A stretch of DNA of 64,000 bases from Xanthomonas sp. DAR 34887 (GTDB taxonomy: Bacteria > Pseudomonadota > Gammaproteobacteria > Xanthomonadales > Xanthomonadaceae). The DNA lies in assembly GCF_041245805.1 (NCBI RefSeq), contig NZ_CP162490.1, positions 4,379,001 to 4,443,000 on the forward strand. The letters are read 5' to 3'. Below are positions 1 to 9,472 of the stretch, one piece after another. The notes under the pieces were generated by a model. The model saw only the letters and a program-made list of their open reading frames with translations, did no database searches and was not told the DNA's origin. The position numbers were made by a program, and so were the translations under genes. Within the stretch, counting starts at the first letter, position 1; the number at the start of each line of letters is the position of its first letter.

Positions 1-116
1 CCGGAAGGAATGTACCGAAGCGCAAGCCGAGTAAAGAGACGCAGGGCGGGCCTGTCCCCGTTTTGCCCATTGCCATCGTAGTAAGCCTGCTGAAACAGCT
101 CCGAACTGTCGTCCAT
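1..116 (-). CDS. Partial 5' end of an unidentified protein, possibly a methyltransferase
   Basis: An ATG at 116 opens a minus-strand frame that runs off the window without a stop; 38 residues are visible, beginning MDDSSELFQQAYYDG. GAGGA lies four bases before the ATG. The short charged N-terminus followed by an amphipathic helix (about residues 22-36) resembles the segment in front of the SAM-binding motif in class I methyltransferases, but the motif itself would lie outside the window, so the family is only a guess. It has the same direction as the O-antigen genes upstream of it and would be the next gene of that locus. Confidence 0.5.
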   Translation of the reverse strand, partial: MDDSSELFQQAYYDGNGQNGDRPALRLFTRLALRYIPS

Positions 117-569
117 AGCATCCTCGCAAGAACTCTCTCAGGTCAATCTATCTCGAGCCGTAAGGCTTTATCGCCACGACCATCTCAATTCGCGCCGCTT
201 CAAGCAGTTGCCTGACGCGACCGCGGACTCATGCCCCGCGGTTTTTGATCGAGCCGAAAGGCAGAACGACCGCGCGCAACTAGGCTCAGATGGCTCACTA
301 GCCCAGAATCATGCATCGAACCAAGGCTTGACAGCACAAGCAGAGGATCAGAAAGCCACTCCAGGAACCACATAAAAGAACTTGAATCTGAAGAAGAGGA
401 GCCCCTCAACCTAAGCAGTGCGTCATTATAAGTTCGCTTCTTCGAAGCAAGCTTTATGCGTCACTTCATCGCCGAGCGCGCCTTTCTCCGCCACATGGGA
501 TTCATGGCAAAACGACAGCGCATGCCGGCGGCAATACGCGGTACAACAATCGCTACATGCCTCAGAAAG

Positions 570-579
570 CCCCCCCCCC
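570..579. repeat. C10 homopolymer
   Basis: Ten consecutive C on the plus strand (G10 on the minus strand). It falls inside the minus-strand frame 426-641, where it encodes Gly-Gly-Gly. Tracts of this length are prone to slippage. Confidence 0.9.
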
Positions 580-728
580 AACTGAGCCACCGCCCCAAGA
601 TTCCAGTGCGTCGCGCCGACAGCCCCTAGTGTCATTTGCAAAGAGATGACTGCACTGACTCGACACTCATAAGCTCAAGGTAGTCGGGAAGCGCTGCACA
701 AGCAAGTCAAAGCCCGCTTCCTTCTTTG

Positions 729-738
729 CCCCCCCCCC
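729..738. repeat. Second C10 homopolymer
   Basis: Ten consecutive C, 150 bases from the first tract. It lies near the end of the minus-strand frame 707-1078, again read as Gly-Gly-Gly. Confidence 0.9.
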
Positions 739-959
739 AAAGGGAGCACTCAAAGCATCGTTCATGCGTCGCAACCGACACCGAATATGCGTCCACGCAG
801 GCACTGCGCGGCCACACCAACGGCACATCACTTTTATCCCCGTCAAGACGCGGGATCGCCAGCGACATTACTTCCTCAACTACAGAGAACGCTGCAGCAC
901 TCCCCGCACGCAATCTCGCATCCAGCACATACAACAAATTGATCAAGCAACGCCGGCTC

Positions 960-2084
960 TCACCCATGCGTGGCGGACAATAGCATATCTTCTTGCAGCT
1001 CGAAAAATCGCCGCAATGGGTATGCATGCAACGTCTGATCGCGCACTTGAGCACGCGTACGGCTGCCGTGCTGAACAATCATGCGCTCCATAGCGTCGGC
1101 AAGCGCGCGTGCGTCCGAACGTGGCACCACCTCCCCATTTCCCGTATTCTGCACAATTGTGCGCACACCCGGCAGATCCGACGAGATAACTTGCGCGCCA
1201 CTGAGCATCGCCTCCAACTGCACCATGCCGAACGCCTCGTAGCGATTGACACTTGGCAGCACAAGGACATCCAGTTCAGCATAAAAGCGACGCAACTCAT
1301 CCTCGCTTACGCGGCCACGTACCTCGGCAGCAGAACCCAGCGCCTGGATGCTGCCATGGATGGAGTCCATGACACTCCCGCCCGCAACATTATGCGTGTC
1401 ACCCACGAGCACCAACCGCACCCTGTCGCCATATCGCCGATGCACATCAGCGAACGCGTCCAACAGTACTGGAAGTCCCTTTTCCGCAACAAATCGACCA
1501 ACAAAGCCGAACCTGAAGACACCGTCCGCAGCCGCTTCTGCGTCCAGAAACGGCATATCCTTCATCGGCGCCAGGACTTCATGCTGCTTGTAGCGCACTG
1601 CCTTCAGCCAATCTGATGATGCTGCATAGTCATGGGTGATAACCCCTACGTCTCGGGCCCGACGGGTCGCAAGCCAGCAAGAGAGCCGCGTCACCGTCAC
1701 CGCCAACTTATCCACTAGCCCACCAACGACCGCCATATCGCACTGGTAATTCACTACAAGTTTGCGTGACGGGACAAGAAGCGATAACACACCGGATTCA
1801 AGCATCGGCATATGCAGGTTGATTACATCATGATGCCGAGAAATCCTAATGAAATCAGCTATAAAGCGCCAACTGAGCACTCCTTTATGCAGGCGAGCAA
1901 ACACGGGAGAACGAATGACACGCACCCCACCCACTACCTGCTCGTTGGGCAGCGACGAATCGTGCTGCGTAGTAAGCACCGTCACGTCGTGACGCCCTGC
2001 AAGGTCTTCCGCAAGCATACGCGCATACTCTGTCACGCCGCTCATGTAGGGCGTGTAGTAGGTCAGCACAATCAATATCTTCAT
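960..2084 (-). CDS. Glycosyltransferase family 4
   Basis: 374 residues. The N-terminal Rossmann domain starts MKILIVLTYYTPYMSGV with the glycine-containing acceptor loop (SGVTEYARMLAEDL). The C-terminal GT-B half has GFVGRFVAEKG (about residue 205) and the donor-binding EX7E element EAFGMVQLE. It should transfer a nucleotide sugar in the cytoplasm to the growing O-antigen or its primer; substrate unknown. A GTG five codons upstream is in frame, but the ATG at 2084 fits the family start and begins 4 bases after the stop of the small membrane protein, so I chose it. Translationally close to the two genes before it; A/T-richer than region 2. Confidence 0.85.
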   Translation of the reverse strand: MKILIVLTYYTPYMSGVTEYARMLAEDLAGRHDVTVLTTQHDSSLPNEQVVGGVRVIRSPVFARLHKGVLSWRFIADFIRISRHHDVINLHMPMLESGVLSLLVPSRKLVVNYQCDMAVVGGLVDKLAVTVTRLSCWLATRRARDVGVITHDYAASSDWLKAVRYKQHEVLAPMKDMPFLDAEAAADGVFRFGFVGRFVAEKGLPVLLDAFADVHRRYGDRVRLVLVGDTHNVAGGSVMDSIHGSIQALGSAAEVRGRVSEDELRRFYAELDVLVLPSVNRYEAFGMVQLEAMLSGAQVISSDLPGVRTIVQNTGNGEVVPRSDARALADAMERMIVQHGSRTRAQVRDQTLHAYPLRRFFELQEDMLLSATHG

Positions 2085-2088
2085 AGGC

Positions 2089-2439
2089 TCAGCTCGCACT
2101 GACCAGTACTACACCCAGAACGATCAGCGCAATGCCGCTTGCGCGCAACGGGCCGATATGTTCGCCCAAGAACAGTACTGCCATGACTGGCGTGACGACG
2201 TACGTGAGCGCGATCATCGGCTGCAGCTTTGTCAGGGGCATGAACTTCAGCAGCACGACCCAAGATACGAGCGGAATCATCTGCATGATCATGCCCGCGA
2301 CCAGCGAAGGATTCTTCAGAGCAGTGGCCAGGAGAACGACCATGCCGTCCGAATACACCACGCGCTCTGCTCCAATCTTGAGCAATATCGTGCCGCACGC
2401 ACCTAAGCCAACGAGAAAGAATACGAGAAGAAAAATCAT
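2089..2439 (-). CDS. Four-helix SMR/DMT-type membrane protein
   Basis: 116 residues forming four hydrophobic helices (about 2-22, 33-58, 64-84, 92-112), the size and layout of small multidrug resistance or ArnE/ArnF-type subunits of the drug/metabolite transporter superfamily. In polysaccharide loci such proteins often move undecaprenyl-linked sugars across the inner membrane; that role is inferred from context. Its ATG overlaps the stop of the large membrane protein by four bases (ATGA), so the two are probably translated together. A lone subunit would have to act as a homodimer. Confidence 0.75.
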   Translation of the reverse strand: MIFLLVFFLVGLGACGTILLKIGAERVVYSDGMVVLLATALKNPSLVAGMIMQMIPLVSWVVLLKFMPLTKLQPMIALTYVVTPVMAVLFLGEHIGPLRASGIALIVLGVVLVSAS

Positions 2440-4736
2440 GGCTCTTTACCGACGACTGCCGAAGAGTGATCGACGCCAGCCGCAGAAGATTCCGAAGAAG
2501 CGCGGCACTCTACCGCCGCCCTTGTCACCTGCCAAAGGGCACCTGGTGTATTGGCACCGTCATCGAATCGAAAGCGCTGCCAACCCCGCGAAAGGGGCAA
2601 CAGTATCCCCTCAGGTTTCCATTGCATTTCACGTGCAAAGATCACTTGCGCGCCCTCAGCACTGAGCTTAAAGGTTGCCTTGGGCCATGTAGGGAGTGGG
2701 TGGCCGGAAACACGTAGCGCACAAACTTCGCCCTGCCTCGCCCAAGACAACGCTTCGATCTCGAAGCCGCTTGCCACGGGACAGCCCTGGCCGTTACAAG
2801 GCAACCACCCCCATCCCGAGACAGCGAGCGCAGGAGAAGTCTTTTCGAGGTCGACGACCGAATACTCCGTGGACTGTATCGTGGCCTGGGGCGGATACAC
2901 AAAAGGAGAAAAAACACCATCAAATGACTTCAGTTGCACCAGCCAGCGAGCACGTTGCAGCCTAGCGAGCGTGTTGCCCAAGACCCTGCGTGTATACCCT
3001 CCCCGCATGCCCTCCTGATCAAGCTTGGGTAGATATGCATGCCCCTTGCTGGCATGAATAAGATATGCAATGTAGTGAGACTTTTGGAAACGCTCCACAC
3101 TACTAGTACCGGTATCATCGATGACCCAATCCGCATCGGCGCCACGTACTTGCAGATCGCGCTGAAAATCCGAAGACAAACCATGTAGCGTCTTCCAACT
3201 AGCAATCACCTGCAGCGATGGACGGAGCTGAAGCCAAATTGCTGAAAGCATCAGAAGTAGAATCAGACCACCAACCAGTCCGCTAACATTGGTCCAGGAT
3301 GTACGAACGACAGTAAATGCTCGGCGTATTGAAATAATCGCAGCACCTGCGGCGAGCACGCACGCCAAAGTACCGATCATCTGTACAACCTTGTGCTCTC
3401 CATATGCATACTGACGTATTTCTACGAAAGAAACGAGCAACACCCCCACCACCAGGACAGCTAAAAGAGCTCCACGAGTACGCTTTGCGAACAAGCTAGC
3501 TACTATAACCAGCGCTGCGAGCGTCAACCCATTCCCCAACATGCCTTTAGTGACATAGGGCGACCCATTTACGACCATACCAGCGAATGGAGAAGCCAGC
3601 CATGTCCATGGACTGGCATGCAGATACATCCCTTCCCATTGCCCACCCGCGGCGATCGCATTGACATCGCGCGCGGAGCGGAGCAACTGAACAATCACTA
3701 TATTGGCACCGATGAAGAAAGCTGACGCACAGACTGCACCGTCGCGAATAAAGTTCTTTAGCGACTTATCACTCAACGAAAAGTTAATAACACCAATCGC
3801 AGCAACGATAACGGCGGGCCCGGCAGCCTCGCCGTACACATGTGAAGCAAACGCAGCACCGAACCCCGTCATCAAAGGACGGCGCCACCAGACTTGATCC
3901 TCATGCAACGAAAGAGCCAACACCATTCCCGCGGCAGCGGCACCAAATGTCGTTGCAACGTTGCTGTTGATAGCTGCAGCCATCAATGTCGGCGAGAAAT
4001 ATACGATCGCTAAAATGGCAAAGCACACCGAAGCCCATAGAATTGATGCCCCTTTCCCGGTAAAGCCACTCTGCACGATCAACGGCAGAAATCCGGCACC
4101 CAGCAAAAGGATACCTAACGATGCAGAGACGAGCATATCGTTAGCGGAGGTACCACCTCCATATGCCAATGCCTGAGCAAGCATCGAGAAAGTTCCTGCT
4201 CGATAGACGGGGCAATCGTTACCGACATAGACGGCGCCTAAGCGGCAGCTACCCAGGCCCAGCTTATCCGCTACTACCGACGGGTCTGCATACACGGCAT
4301 TCTGCGCGGCCCAACGAGCACCTTCGTAATAGAAAAGTGTATCGTGGTTCGATGTTTCCACCAGCCAATAATGCTCGGCATCAACACGCAGCGTGGTCAT
4401 CCAGCCCGCAAAGACAACTAGAATAACCAGGCAGGCAATCCAGTAAAGTACGCGCCATCCACCCTGTGCACGAAAGCTCCACAGCCTCGGCACCGCCATC
4501 GCCGCCGTGGCGATCAGCGCAAGATGAATAATCCTACCGGGGACCCACAAGCTCAGGTTCACGATAGAGACAAGAATCAAGATGATACCAAGCGATAGAC
4601 GAATCGCCTGTTCCTGCGCCGACGCCCCTACTATCCCTTCATTGCCTAAACGAAAGCGAACCAACCATGATGCGGTCAGCAGCACGAATAGCGCGGATAT
4701 ACCCAAACTCACCAAAGTGAGCACATACATTGGCAT
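2436..4736 (-). CDS. Large polytopic membrane protein, unknown (GT-C-like)
   Basis: 766 residues. The first two thirds (about 1-510) are a series of hydrophobic helices, around a dozen, starting with LTLVSLGISALFVLLTASWL. The last 250 residues are soluble and probably periplasmic, with CNGQGCPV near residue 645. The shape fits GT-C-type glycosyltransferases or related envelope glycan-modifying proteins, but I see no family motif strong enough to name it. Start: ATG at 4736, with GGGAG about eight bases upstream. It heads the translationally coupled trio with the SMR-like protein and the GT4 gene. It could add a lipid-linked side sugar on the periplasmic face, with the SMR-like protein supplying the donor; that is inference. 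Confidence 0.7.
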   Translation of the reverse strand: MPMYVLTLVSLGISALFVLLTASWLVRFRLGNEGIVGASAQEQAIRLSLGIILILVSIVNLSLWVPGRIIHLALIATAAMAVPRLWSFRAQGGWRVLYWIACLVILVVFAGWMTTLRVDAEHYWLVETSNHDTLFYYEGARWAAQNAVYADPSVVADKLGLGSCRLGAVYVGNDCPVYRAGTFSMLAQALAYGGGTSANDMLVSASLGILLLGAGFLPLIVQSGFTGKGASILWASVCFAILAIVYFSPTLMAAAINSNVATTFGAAAAGMVLALSLHEDQVWWRRPLMTGFGAAFASHVYGEAAGPAVIVAAIGVINFSLSDKSLKNFIRDGAVCASAFFIGANIVIVQLLRSARDVNAIAAGGQWEGMYLHASPWTWLASPFAGMVVNGSPYVTKGMLGNGLTLAALVIVASLFAKRTRGALLAVLVVGVLLVSFVEIRQYAYGEHKVVQMIGTLACVLAAGAAIISIRRAFTVVRTSWTNVSGLVGGLILLLMLSAIWLQLRPSLQVIASWKTLHGLSSDFQRDLQVRGADADWVIDDTGTSSVERFQKSHYIAYLIHASKGHAYLPKLDQEGMRGGYTRRVLGNTLARLQRARWLVQLKSFDGVFSPFVYPPQATIQSTEYSVVDLEKTSPALAVSGWGWLPCNGQGCPVASGFEIEALSWARQGEVCALRVSGHPLPTWPKATFKLSAEGAQVIFAREMQWKPEGILLPLSRGWQRFRFDDGANTPGALWQVTRAAVECRASSESSAAGVDHSSAVVGKEP

Positions 4737-4827
4737 GTATCAAACTCCCGATCGGCGCACTCCCTGCAACCGCTTTAACATGAGGATCGTTGCCGCCAAT
4801 CGGCCCAGCGGCTACCAGGTTCATGGC

Positions 4828-4846
4828 CTATGCTGTGGCAGCATAG
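4828..4846 (-). terminator. Hairpin downstream of rmd
   Basis: Perfect inverted repeat CTATGCTG, 3-base loop, CAGCATAG, 31 bases past the rmd stop. There is no U-tract, so termination is uncertain. Confidence 0.3.
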
Positions 4847-4876
4847 CTCTGCCATCTGCCAGGGATCGGCGATGAA

Positions 4877-5806
4877 TCAACCCGACGTGAGCATCCACTC
4901 CAGCGTGTTGCGGAGTGGCGGCTGCTCAATCGAACCAATTAGAGATTGCAACAACGTGTTACTGCCTTTGAGAACAATCACTTCGTTTGCACGAACGAAG
5001 GCAGGATTGACCTGAATCTCAATATTATGCCCGGTGAGCTCGCGACATATTGCCACTACGTCGCGAAGGGAATGCGCAATACCTGAGCAGACGTTCACCT
5101 TTTGACCACAGGCTTCTGGGCATTGCAACAACCGTCGATAACACTCCACCACGGATCGAACATCACCAAAATCTCGCCACACATCGATATTTCCGAGCTC
5201 GATGACGGCCTTACCCTGCCGAAAGTGGGACACGATTTTGGGAATAAGGAAGTTCAACGCCTGACCAACCCCCGTATAGTTGAACGGGCGGGTCACTACG
5301 AGCGGCAGCCTGTCACGCCACAGGTCGGCCACATACTCCATCGCCAACTTGCTCACCGCGTAATCGTTTGCCGGCGAAGGAGTCACGGACTCGTCGATCA
5401 CGCCTTCCGTCGAGTTACCATAAACATTGGCGCTACTGGCGAGCAGCACGCATTCAGGCATGTGAGGCGACTCAGATAACGCGTGCAAGAGAGCGCGCGT
5501 ACCCAGCAGATTCACGTTGTAGAAGTCTTCAACGTTACCGTGGGCCACATATGCCATCGCAGCCAGGTGAACCACCTGGTCTGCCCTAGCTTCCTCAATT
5601 ACCCGCCTCACGCCGTCCGCATCGCGTAGGTCAAGCAAGCGAAACTCGTCTGCAGCTGATGCGCCAGATGCTTCCGGTGCGCGGGCACCGGTCGCAATGA
5701 CATAGCACCCCTGGGCCTTCAGCTCCGCAACCATGTACGTACCGGTGAACCCGGACGCTCCGGTGACCAGAACTCGCTTGCCTGTCAGATCAGAACGAGA
5801 AGCCAC
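4877..5806 (-). CDS. rmd: GDP-4-keto-6-deoxy-D-mannose reductase (SDR epimerase/dehydratase family)
   Basis: 309 residues, extended SDR fold. NAD(P)-binding motif GASGFTG at residues 16-22, catalytic YAVSK near residue 149. Directly after gmd in the same direction, it most likely reduces GDP-4-keto-6-deoxymannose to GDP-D-rhamnose, the donor for D-rhamnan O-chains. The GTG at 5806 overlaps the gmd stop by 17 bases and no in-frame ATG lies nearby, so translational coupling is likely. GDP-fucose synthase or another sugar SDR is the alternative. Its codons are A/T-richer than those of gmd beside it, so the compositional boundary of the locus falls here. Confidence 0.8.
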   Translation of the reverse strand: MASRSDLTGKRVLVTGASGFTGTYMVAELKAQGCYVIATGARAPEASGASAADEFRLLDLRDADGVRRVIEEARADQVVHLAAMAYVAHGNVEDFYNVNLLGTRALLHALSESPHMPECVLLASSANVYGNSTEGVIDESVTPSPANDYAVSKLAMEYVADLWRDRLPLVVTRPFNYTGVGQALNFLIPKIVSHFRQGKAVIELGNIDVWRDFGDVRSVVECYRRLLQCPEACGQKVNVCSGIAHSLRDVVAICRELTGHNIEIQVNPAFVRANEVIVLKGSNTLLQSLIGSIEQPPLRNTLEWMLTSG

Positions 5807-6830
5807 GCTCGTTCCTCTTCAGGTCGGCTTCGACCATCATCTGGCACAGTTGCTCCAGCGTGGTCTGCGGCTTCCAGCCGAGCACCGCCTCGGCCTTGGC
5901 AGGATCGCCGATGAGCAGATCGACCTCTGCCGGGCGATGGAATTTGGGATTGATGCGAACCATCGTCTTCCCGGTCGCGACATCCACCGCCGTCTCCTGA
6001 ATGTCCTGGCCACGGAACTCGACCTCAATGCCGGCGCCCTTGAATGCCATACGCACGAAGTCGCGCACGGTTTCCGTTCGGTTGGTGGCCAGCACGAAGG
6101 TGTCGGGCTGCTCGGCCTGTAGCATGCGCCACATCCCCTCTACATATTCCTTGGCGAAGCCCCAGTCACGCTTGGCATCGAGATTGCCGAGCTCAAGCAC
6201 GTCCAACAGCCCCAATTTGATCTTGGCGACCGAGTCGGTGATCTTGCGGGTGACGAACTCGCGTCCACGCAACGGGCTCTCATGGTTGAAGAGGATGCCG
6301 CTGGACCCGAAGATGTCGTAGCTTTCGCGGTAGTTCACCGTGATCCAGTGCGCGTACAGCTTGGCCACGCCGTACGGGCTGCGCGGATAGAACGGGGTGT
6401 CTTCCTTTTGCGGAATGGCCTGCACCTTGCCGAACATCTCCGACGTGGAGGCCTGGTAGAAACGGATCCTCGGATTCAGCAGGCGAATCGCCTCAAGCAA
6501 GTGCAACGCACCCACGCCGGTGATCTGGGCAGTGGTGGTGGGCTGCTCGAAGCTGACGCCGACGAAGCTCTGCGCGGCAAGATTGTAGATTTCGTCGGGC
6601 TGAATCCTCTGCACCATCGCGATGGTGGTGCCGAGATCGGTCAGATCGTATTCGACGAGGTGCAGCTTCGGATGACCGGAGACGCCGAGTTCGTCCAGGC
6701 GCCAGAAATTGACCGAGCTGGTCCGCCGATAGGTTCCGAAGACCTCATAGCCCTTGGAGAGCAGGAGCTCGGTCAGGTACGCGCCGTCCTGACCGGTAAT
6801 GCCAGTGATGATTGCCTTCTTGTTGCTCAT
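5790..6830 (-). CDS. gmd: GDP-mannose 4,6-dehydratase
   Basis: 346 residues. GITGQDGAYL at 9-18 binds NADP; the catalytic Thr and Glu lie in STSEMFG and the Tyr/Lys pair in YGVAKLYAHW. SPLRGREFVTRKI is typical of the family and the length is normal. It converts GDP-mannose to GDP-4-keto-6-deoxymannose, which the next gene reduces. ATG at 6830 with a weak AGAGAG upstream. High GC, like the genes before it. Confidence 0.95.
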   Translation of the reverse strand: MSNKKAIITGITGQDGAYLTELLLSKGYEVFGTYRRTSSVNFWRLDELGVSGHPKLHLVEYDLTDLGTTIAMVQRIQPDEIYNLAAQSFVGVSFEQPTTTAQITGVGALHLLEAIRLLNPRIRFYQASTSEMFGKVQAIPQKEDTPFYPRSPYGVAKLYAHWITVNYRESYDIFGSSGILFNHESPLRGREFVTRKITDSVAKIKLGLLDVLELGNLDAKRDWGFAKEYVEGMWRMLQAEQPDTFVLATNRTETVRDFVRMAFKGAGIEVEFRGQDIQETAVDVATGKTMVRINPKFHRPAEVDLLIGDPAKAEAVLGWKPQTTLEQLCQMMVEADLKRNERGFSF

Positions 6831-6928
6831 GTTCTCTCTCTGCTCTGCATTTTTGTCTATTGCGCGTCACCCAAGCACTTACCTGGCTCCAGCCTCGGAA
6901 GGCGGCCGCAGGGATTCGTACTTGGTAC

Positions 6929-9472
6929 TCAGGAAGTATAGTTCATCTGGCCCCGCGCCTCGGCCGGGGCCTCGCCGGCCTCCGGCAAAGCACCCGTAAG
7001 TACCGCCCCCAGTTGGCTGGCGCTTTGGTTCCAGGTCAGCCATGGCATCGCATCCGGCCGCGGATGCCGATCCTCGCGGTAAAGGGCGGTCCAGCGCAGC
7101 AATGCGTTGGCGATGTTCACCGCGCTGCGCCCATCGAAATAGAATGCATGCGAACCGGCCACTTCGCGAAACACCGGGATATCGCGCGCGATCATCGGCT
7201 TCCCCCGCTGCGCGGCTTCGATCAGCGGCAACCCGAAGCCTTCACCCTCGGAAGCTGCGATCAGGCAGGTACTGTTGGCATAGAGCTGATCCAGATATTC
7301 GTCGCTGGCACCCTGCAGCCAGAACAGGTTGTGGCCGGACTGAGGGTGCTGCAACAGGCGTTCGCTCAGTTCGTCCACCAGCCAGCCCTTCTTGCCGACG
7401 ATGACCAGCACATGGTCGTAGCCCTGCTCCCATAGCTTCTCGAAGGCGTCGAGGATCTGGGCATGGCCTTTTCGCGGCTCCAGCGTACCCACCATCAGGA
7501 AACTGGTGTTGCGCTTGATCCGCATCAATACCTGCTCCGCGTTCTGCGGCATGCCCCTGGACGGCTGGCTGCCGTCGATATCGGCGCCCAGATGAAACCA
7601 GTCGATCTGCGCGTTCGTTTCGATGCCGTTCTCGCCGATCCAGGCCGCGACGTCGTCTGCCACCGCGCGCGAGATACAGACCAACTGGTCCGACACGCGC
7701 AGGATGTCGCGCAGCCAGCGCTCGTGCATCTGTCCGCCAGGCTGCGGCCACCACTCTGGGTTGCGGATCGGCAGGATGTCGTAGACGACGAAGCTGATCT
7801 TGACACCACTGCTGCGGAAGTAATCGAACCAGTCGGGCAGCAACGACACGCAATCGCCAACCAGATCCAGGCCGAAATAGATGTCGCCGGCGTGGCAGAC
7901 CAGGGTCTCGTCAGCTCCCATCTCCTCGCCCAGCAAGGCACCCGCGTACTCGTTCGCGCACACGTAACGTCTGCCAGCGCGATCGATCCGGATGAGTTGC
8001 ATTCGGTACCCTGGAGGCGCGCGCCGAGCCCACTCGGACACGATCGCGCGGGTCACGCGCTGGATGCCCGTCCGATGGTCGTGCGCCGCGAGCTCGGAGA
8101 CGTCGATCATGATCTTCGGCTGTACGGGGCCGATCGAGCGGTCGATCGCATCGGCCAGCGCCATCAGCTCTGCCTCGTCGGCCTGTCCCGCTTTCGCCAG
8201 TTTCCGCGGTAGCAGGCCGAGCACCTCGTCGCGATAGGCATGGCCGCCCGGACCCTGCGCATGGAGCTGTTCGCACGCGGCAATGAAGCTCGCGCCGACA
8301 CGCTCCCACGCATAGTCCTCGGCGCGCGATACGGAATATCGGCGCAGCTGTGCCATGAGATCGGCCGAACCCAGCGCCGCCGCCATGCGCTCGCGAATCG
8401 ACTCCACGCTCATCGGATCGAACAATGCGGCAGGTTCCAGCACGATCTCCTTCACGCTGGAGGCGTTGGACGCGATCACGGCGGCGCCGCACGCCATCGC
8501 CTCGACGACCGGAAGGCCGAAACCCTCGTGCCAGGATGGAAACGCAAACAGGCTGCACTCGTTGTACAGACCGACGAGCTCCTCGTCGGTCACATAGCCG
8601 GTGAAGCGCAGTTCGCCCTCCGCCAGTCCCAATTCGGCGGCCGCGCGGTTGAGTTCTTCCACGTGCGGCGCATGCATGCGACCGGCAAGTACGAGCTTGT
8701 GCTGCAGGCGCAGGTCAGGCGCGAGCCCAGCATACGCCTGCAGCAGGCGCATGAGGTTCTTGCGGTAATCGGAGCCGCCCGTATACAGGACGAAACCACC
8801 TGTCAGGCCGAAGCTGCGACGCACCGCAAAGCGGGCTGGATCGTCTTTCTCCAGCACGCGGAACACCGGATCGCACGCGGCGGAAATGTTGTACAAACGC
8901 TCCGGATCGCAGCCGACCACCTCGATCGCCTCCCGCGAGGAACTCTCGGAGATGGAGAACAACGCGTGCGCCGCCTTGAGCTCCGAGATCTTTTCCTCGT
9001 AGAACGCGCGGTAGACCGGGTCCGGATCCAGGTAGATCTCGGGGTTCAGACAGGGAATCAGGTCGTAGAGCGTCACGATCGTGGGCACACCGGCAAGACG
9101 CCCGACGCTGACCACCGAGTTGTCCACAAAGCCTTCGAACAGGCTGGACACGAACACGAAGTCCGGCTCGAGCGCCGCGAGGGCCGCTTCTCGGATCAGG
9201 CAAGCCCGCTCCCGCCGCACGAGATTTTCATGGTCCTTGGCGATGACCGGCATCGGCGCATGCCAGACATGAATGCTCGCCGCAGGCAGAATCCCGGCGA
9301 ACGCCGCACGGATCTCCTTGACCGAGTCCGCGAAAACTCCGTTGAGCGCCAGATGGATGTCGTGCCCGCCTGCCTGCCGCGCCACGGATTGAGCCAGGGA
9401 AAGGCTATAACGGCCGATGCCGCGGTAACGGCTCTCCGACTGTGCTCCTTGCAGGTCCATCACGATGCGCAT
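6929..9472 (-). CDS. Two-domain GT4 glycosyltransferase, WbdA-like polymerase
   Basis: 847 residues with two complete GT-B domains. The first (about 1-385) has GIGRYSLSL, FTGYVTDEEL and the EX7E element EGFGLPVVE. The second starts at about 430 with the KIMIDVSELA segment, contains MVGTLEPRKGH, and has a second EX7E element EGFGLPLIE. This is the layout of WbdA-type enzymes that build a repeat with two linkage types in the cytoplasm. With gmd and rmd alongside, D-rhamnose from GDP-D-rhamnose is a likely substrate; mannose is possible. The ATG at 9472 overlaps the TGA of the upstream WbdD-like gene by one base (TGATG), which fits the known physical partnership of the two proteins. Confidence 0.85.
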   Translation of the reverse strand: MRIVMDLQGAQSESRYRGIGRYSLSLAQSVARQAGGHDIHLALNGVFADSVKEIRAAFAGILPAASIHVWHAPMPVIAKDHENLVRRERACLIREAALAALEPDFVFVSSLFEGFVDNSVVSVGRLAGVPTIVTLYDLIPCLNPEIYLDPDPVYRAFYEEKISELKAAHALFSISESSSREAIEVVGCDPERLYNISAACDPVFRVLEKDDPARFAVRRSFGLTGGFVLYTGGSDYRKNLMRLLQAYAGLAPDLRLQHKLVLAGRMHAPHVEELNRAAAELGLAEGELRFTGYVTDEELVGLYNECSLFAFPSWHEGFGLPVVEAMACGAAVIASNASSVKEIVLEPAALFDPMSVESIRERMAAALGSADLMAQLRRYSVSRAEDYAWERVGASFIAACEQLHAQGPGGHAYRDEVLGLLPRKLAKAGQADEAELMALADAIDRSIGPVQPKIMIDVSELAAHDHRTGIQRVTRAIVSEWARRAPPGYRMQLIRIDRAGRRYVCANEYAGALLGEEMGADETLVCHAGDIYFGLDLVGDCVSLLPDWFDYFRSSGVKISFVVYDILPIRNPEWWPQPGGQMHERWLRDILRVSDQLVCISRAVADDVAAWIGENGIETNAQIDWFHLGADIDGSQPSRGMPQNAEQVLMRIKRNTSFLMVGTLEPRKGHAQILDAFEKLWEQGYDHVLVIVGKKGWLVDELSERLLQHPQSGHNLFWLQGASDEYLDQLYANSTCLIAASEGEGFGLPLIEAAQRGKPMIARDIPVFREVAGSHAFYFDGRSAVNIANALLRWTALYREDRHPRPDAMPWLTWNQSASQLGAVLTGALPEAGEAPAEARGQMNYTS

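Larger units (their letters stand above)
117..959. other. A/T-richer stretch without a supported gene
   Basis: About 840 bases between the GT4 gene and the partial gene at the window start. Short open frames exist on both strands, the longest on the minus strand being 426-641 and 707-1078 (the latter overlapping the end of the GT4 gene). None has a recognisable domain or a convincing ribosome site. The stretch carries two runs of ten C. It may be the remains of a decayed gene; I could not identify one. Confidence 0.5.

Noticed and set aside
707..1078. A 123-codon minus-strand gene after the GT4 gene
   Set aside because: It overlaps the end of the GT4 gene in another frame, has no ribosome site or recognisable domain and ends just beyond a C10 tract.
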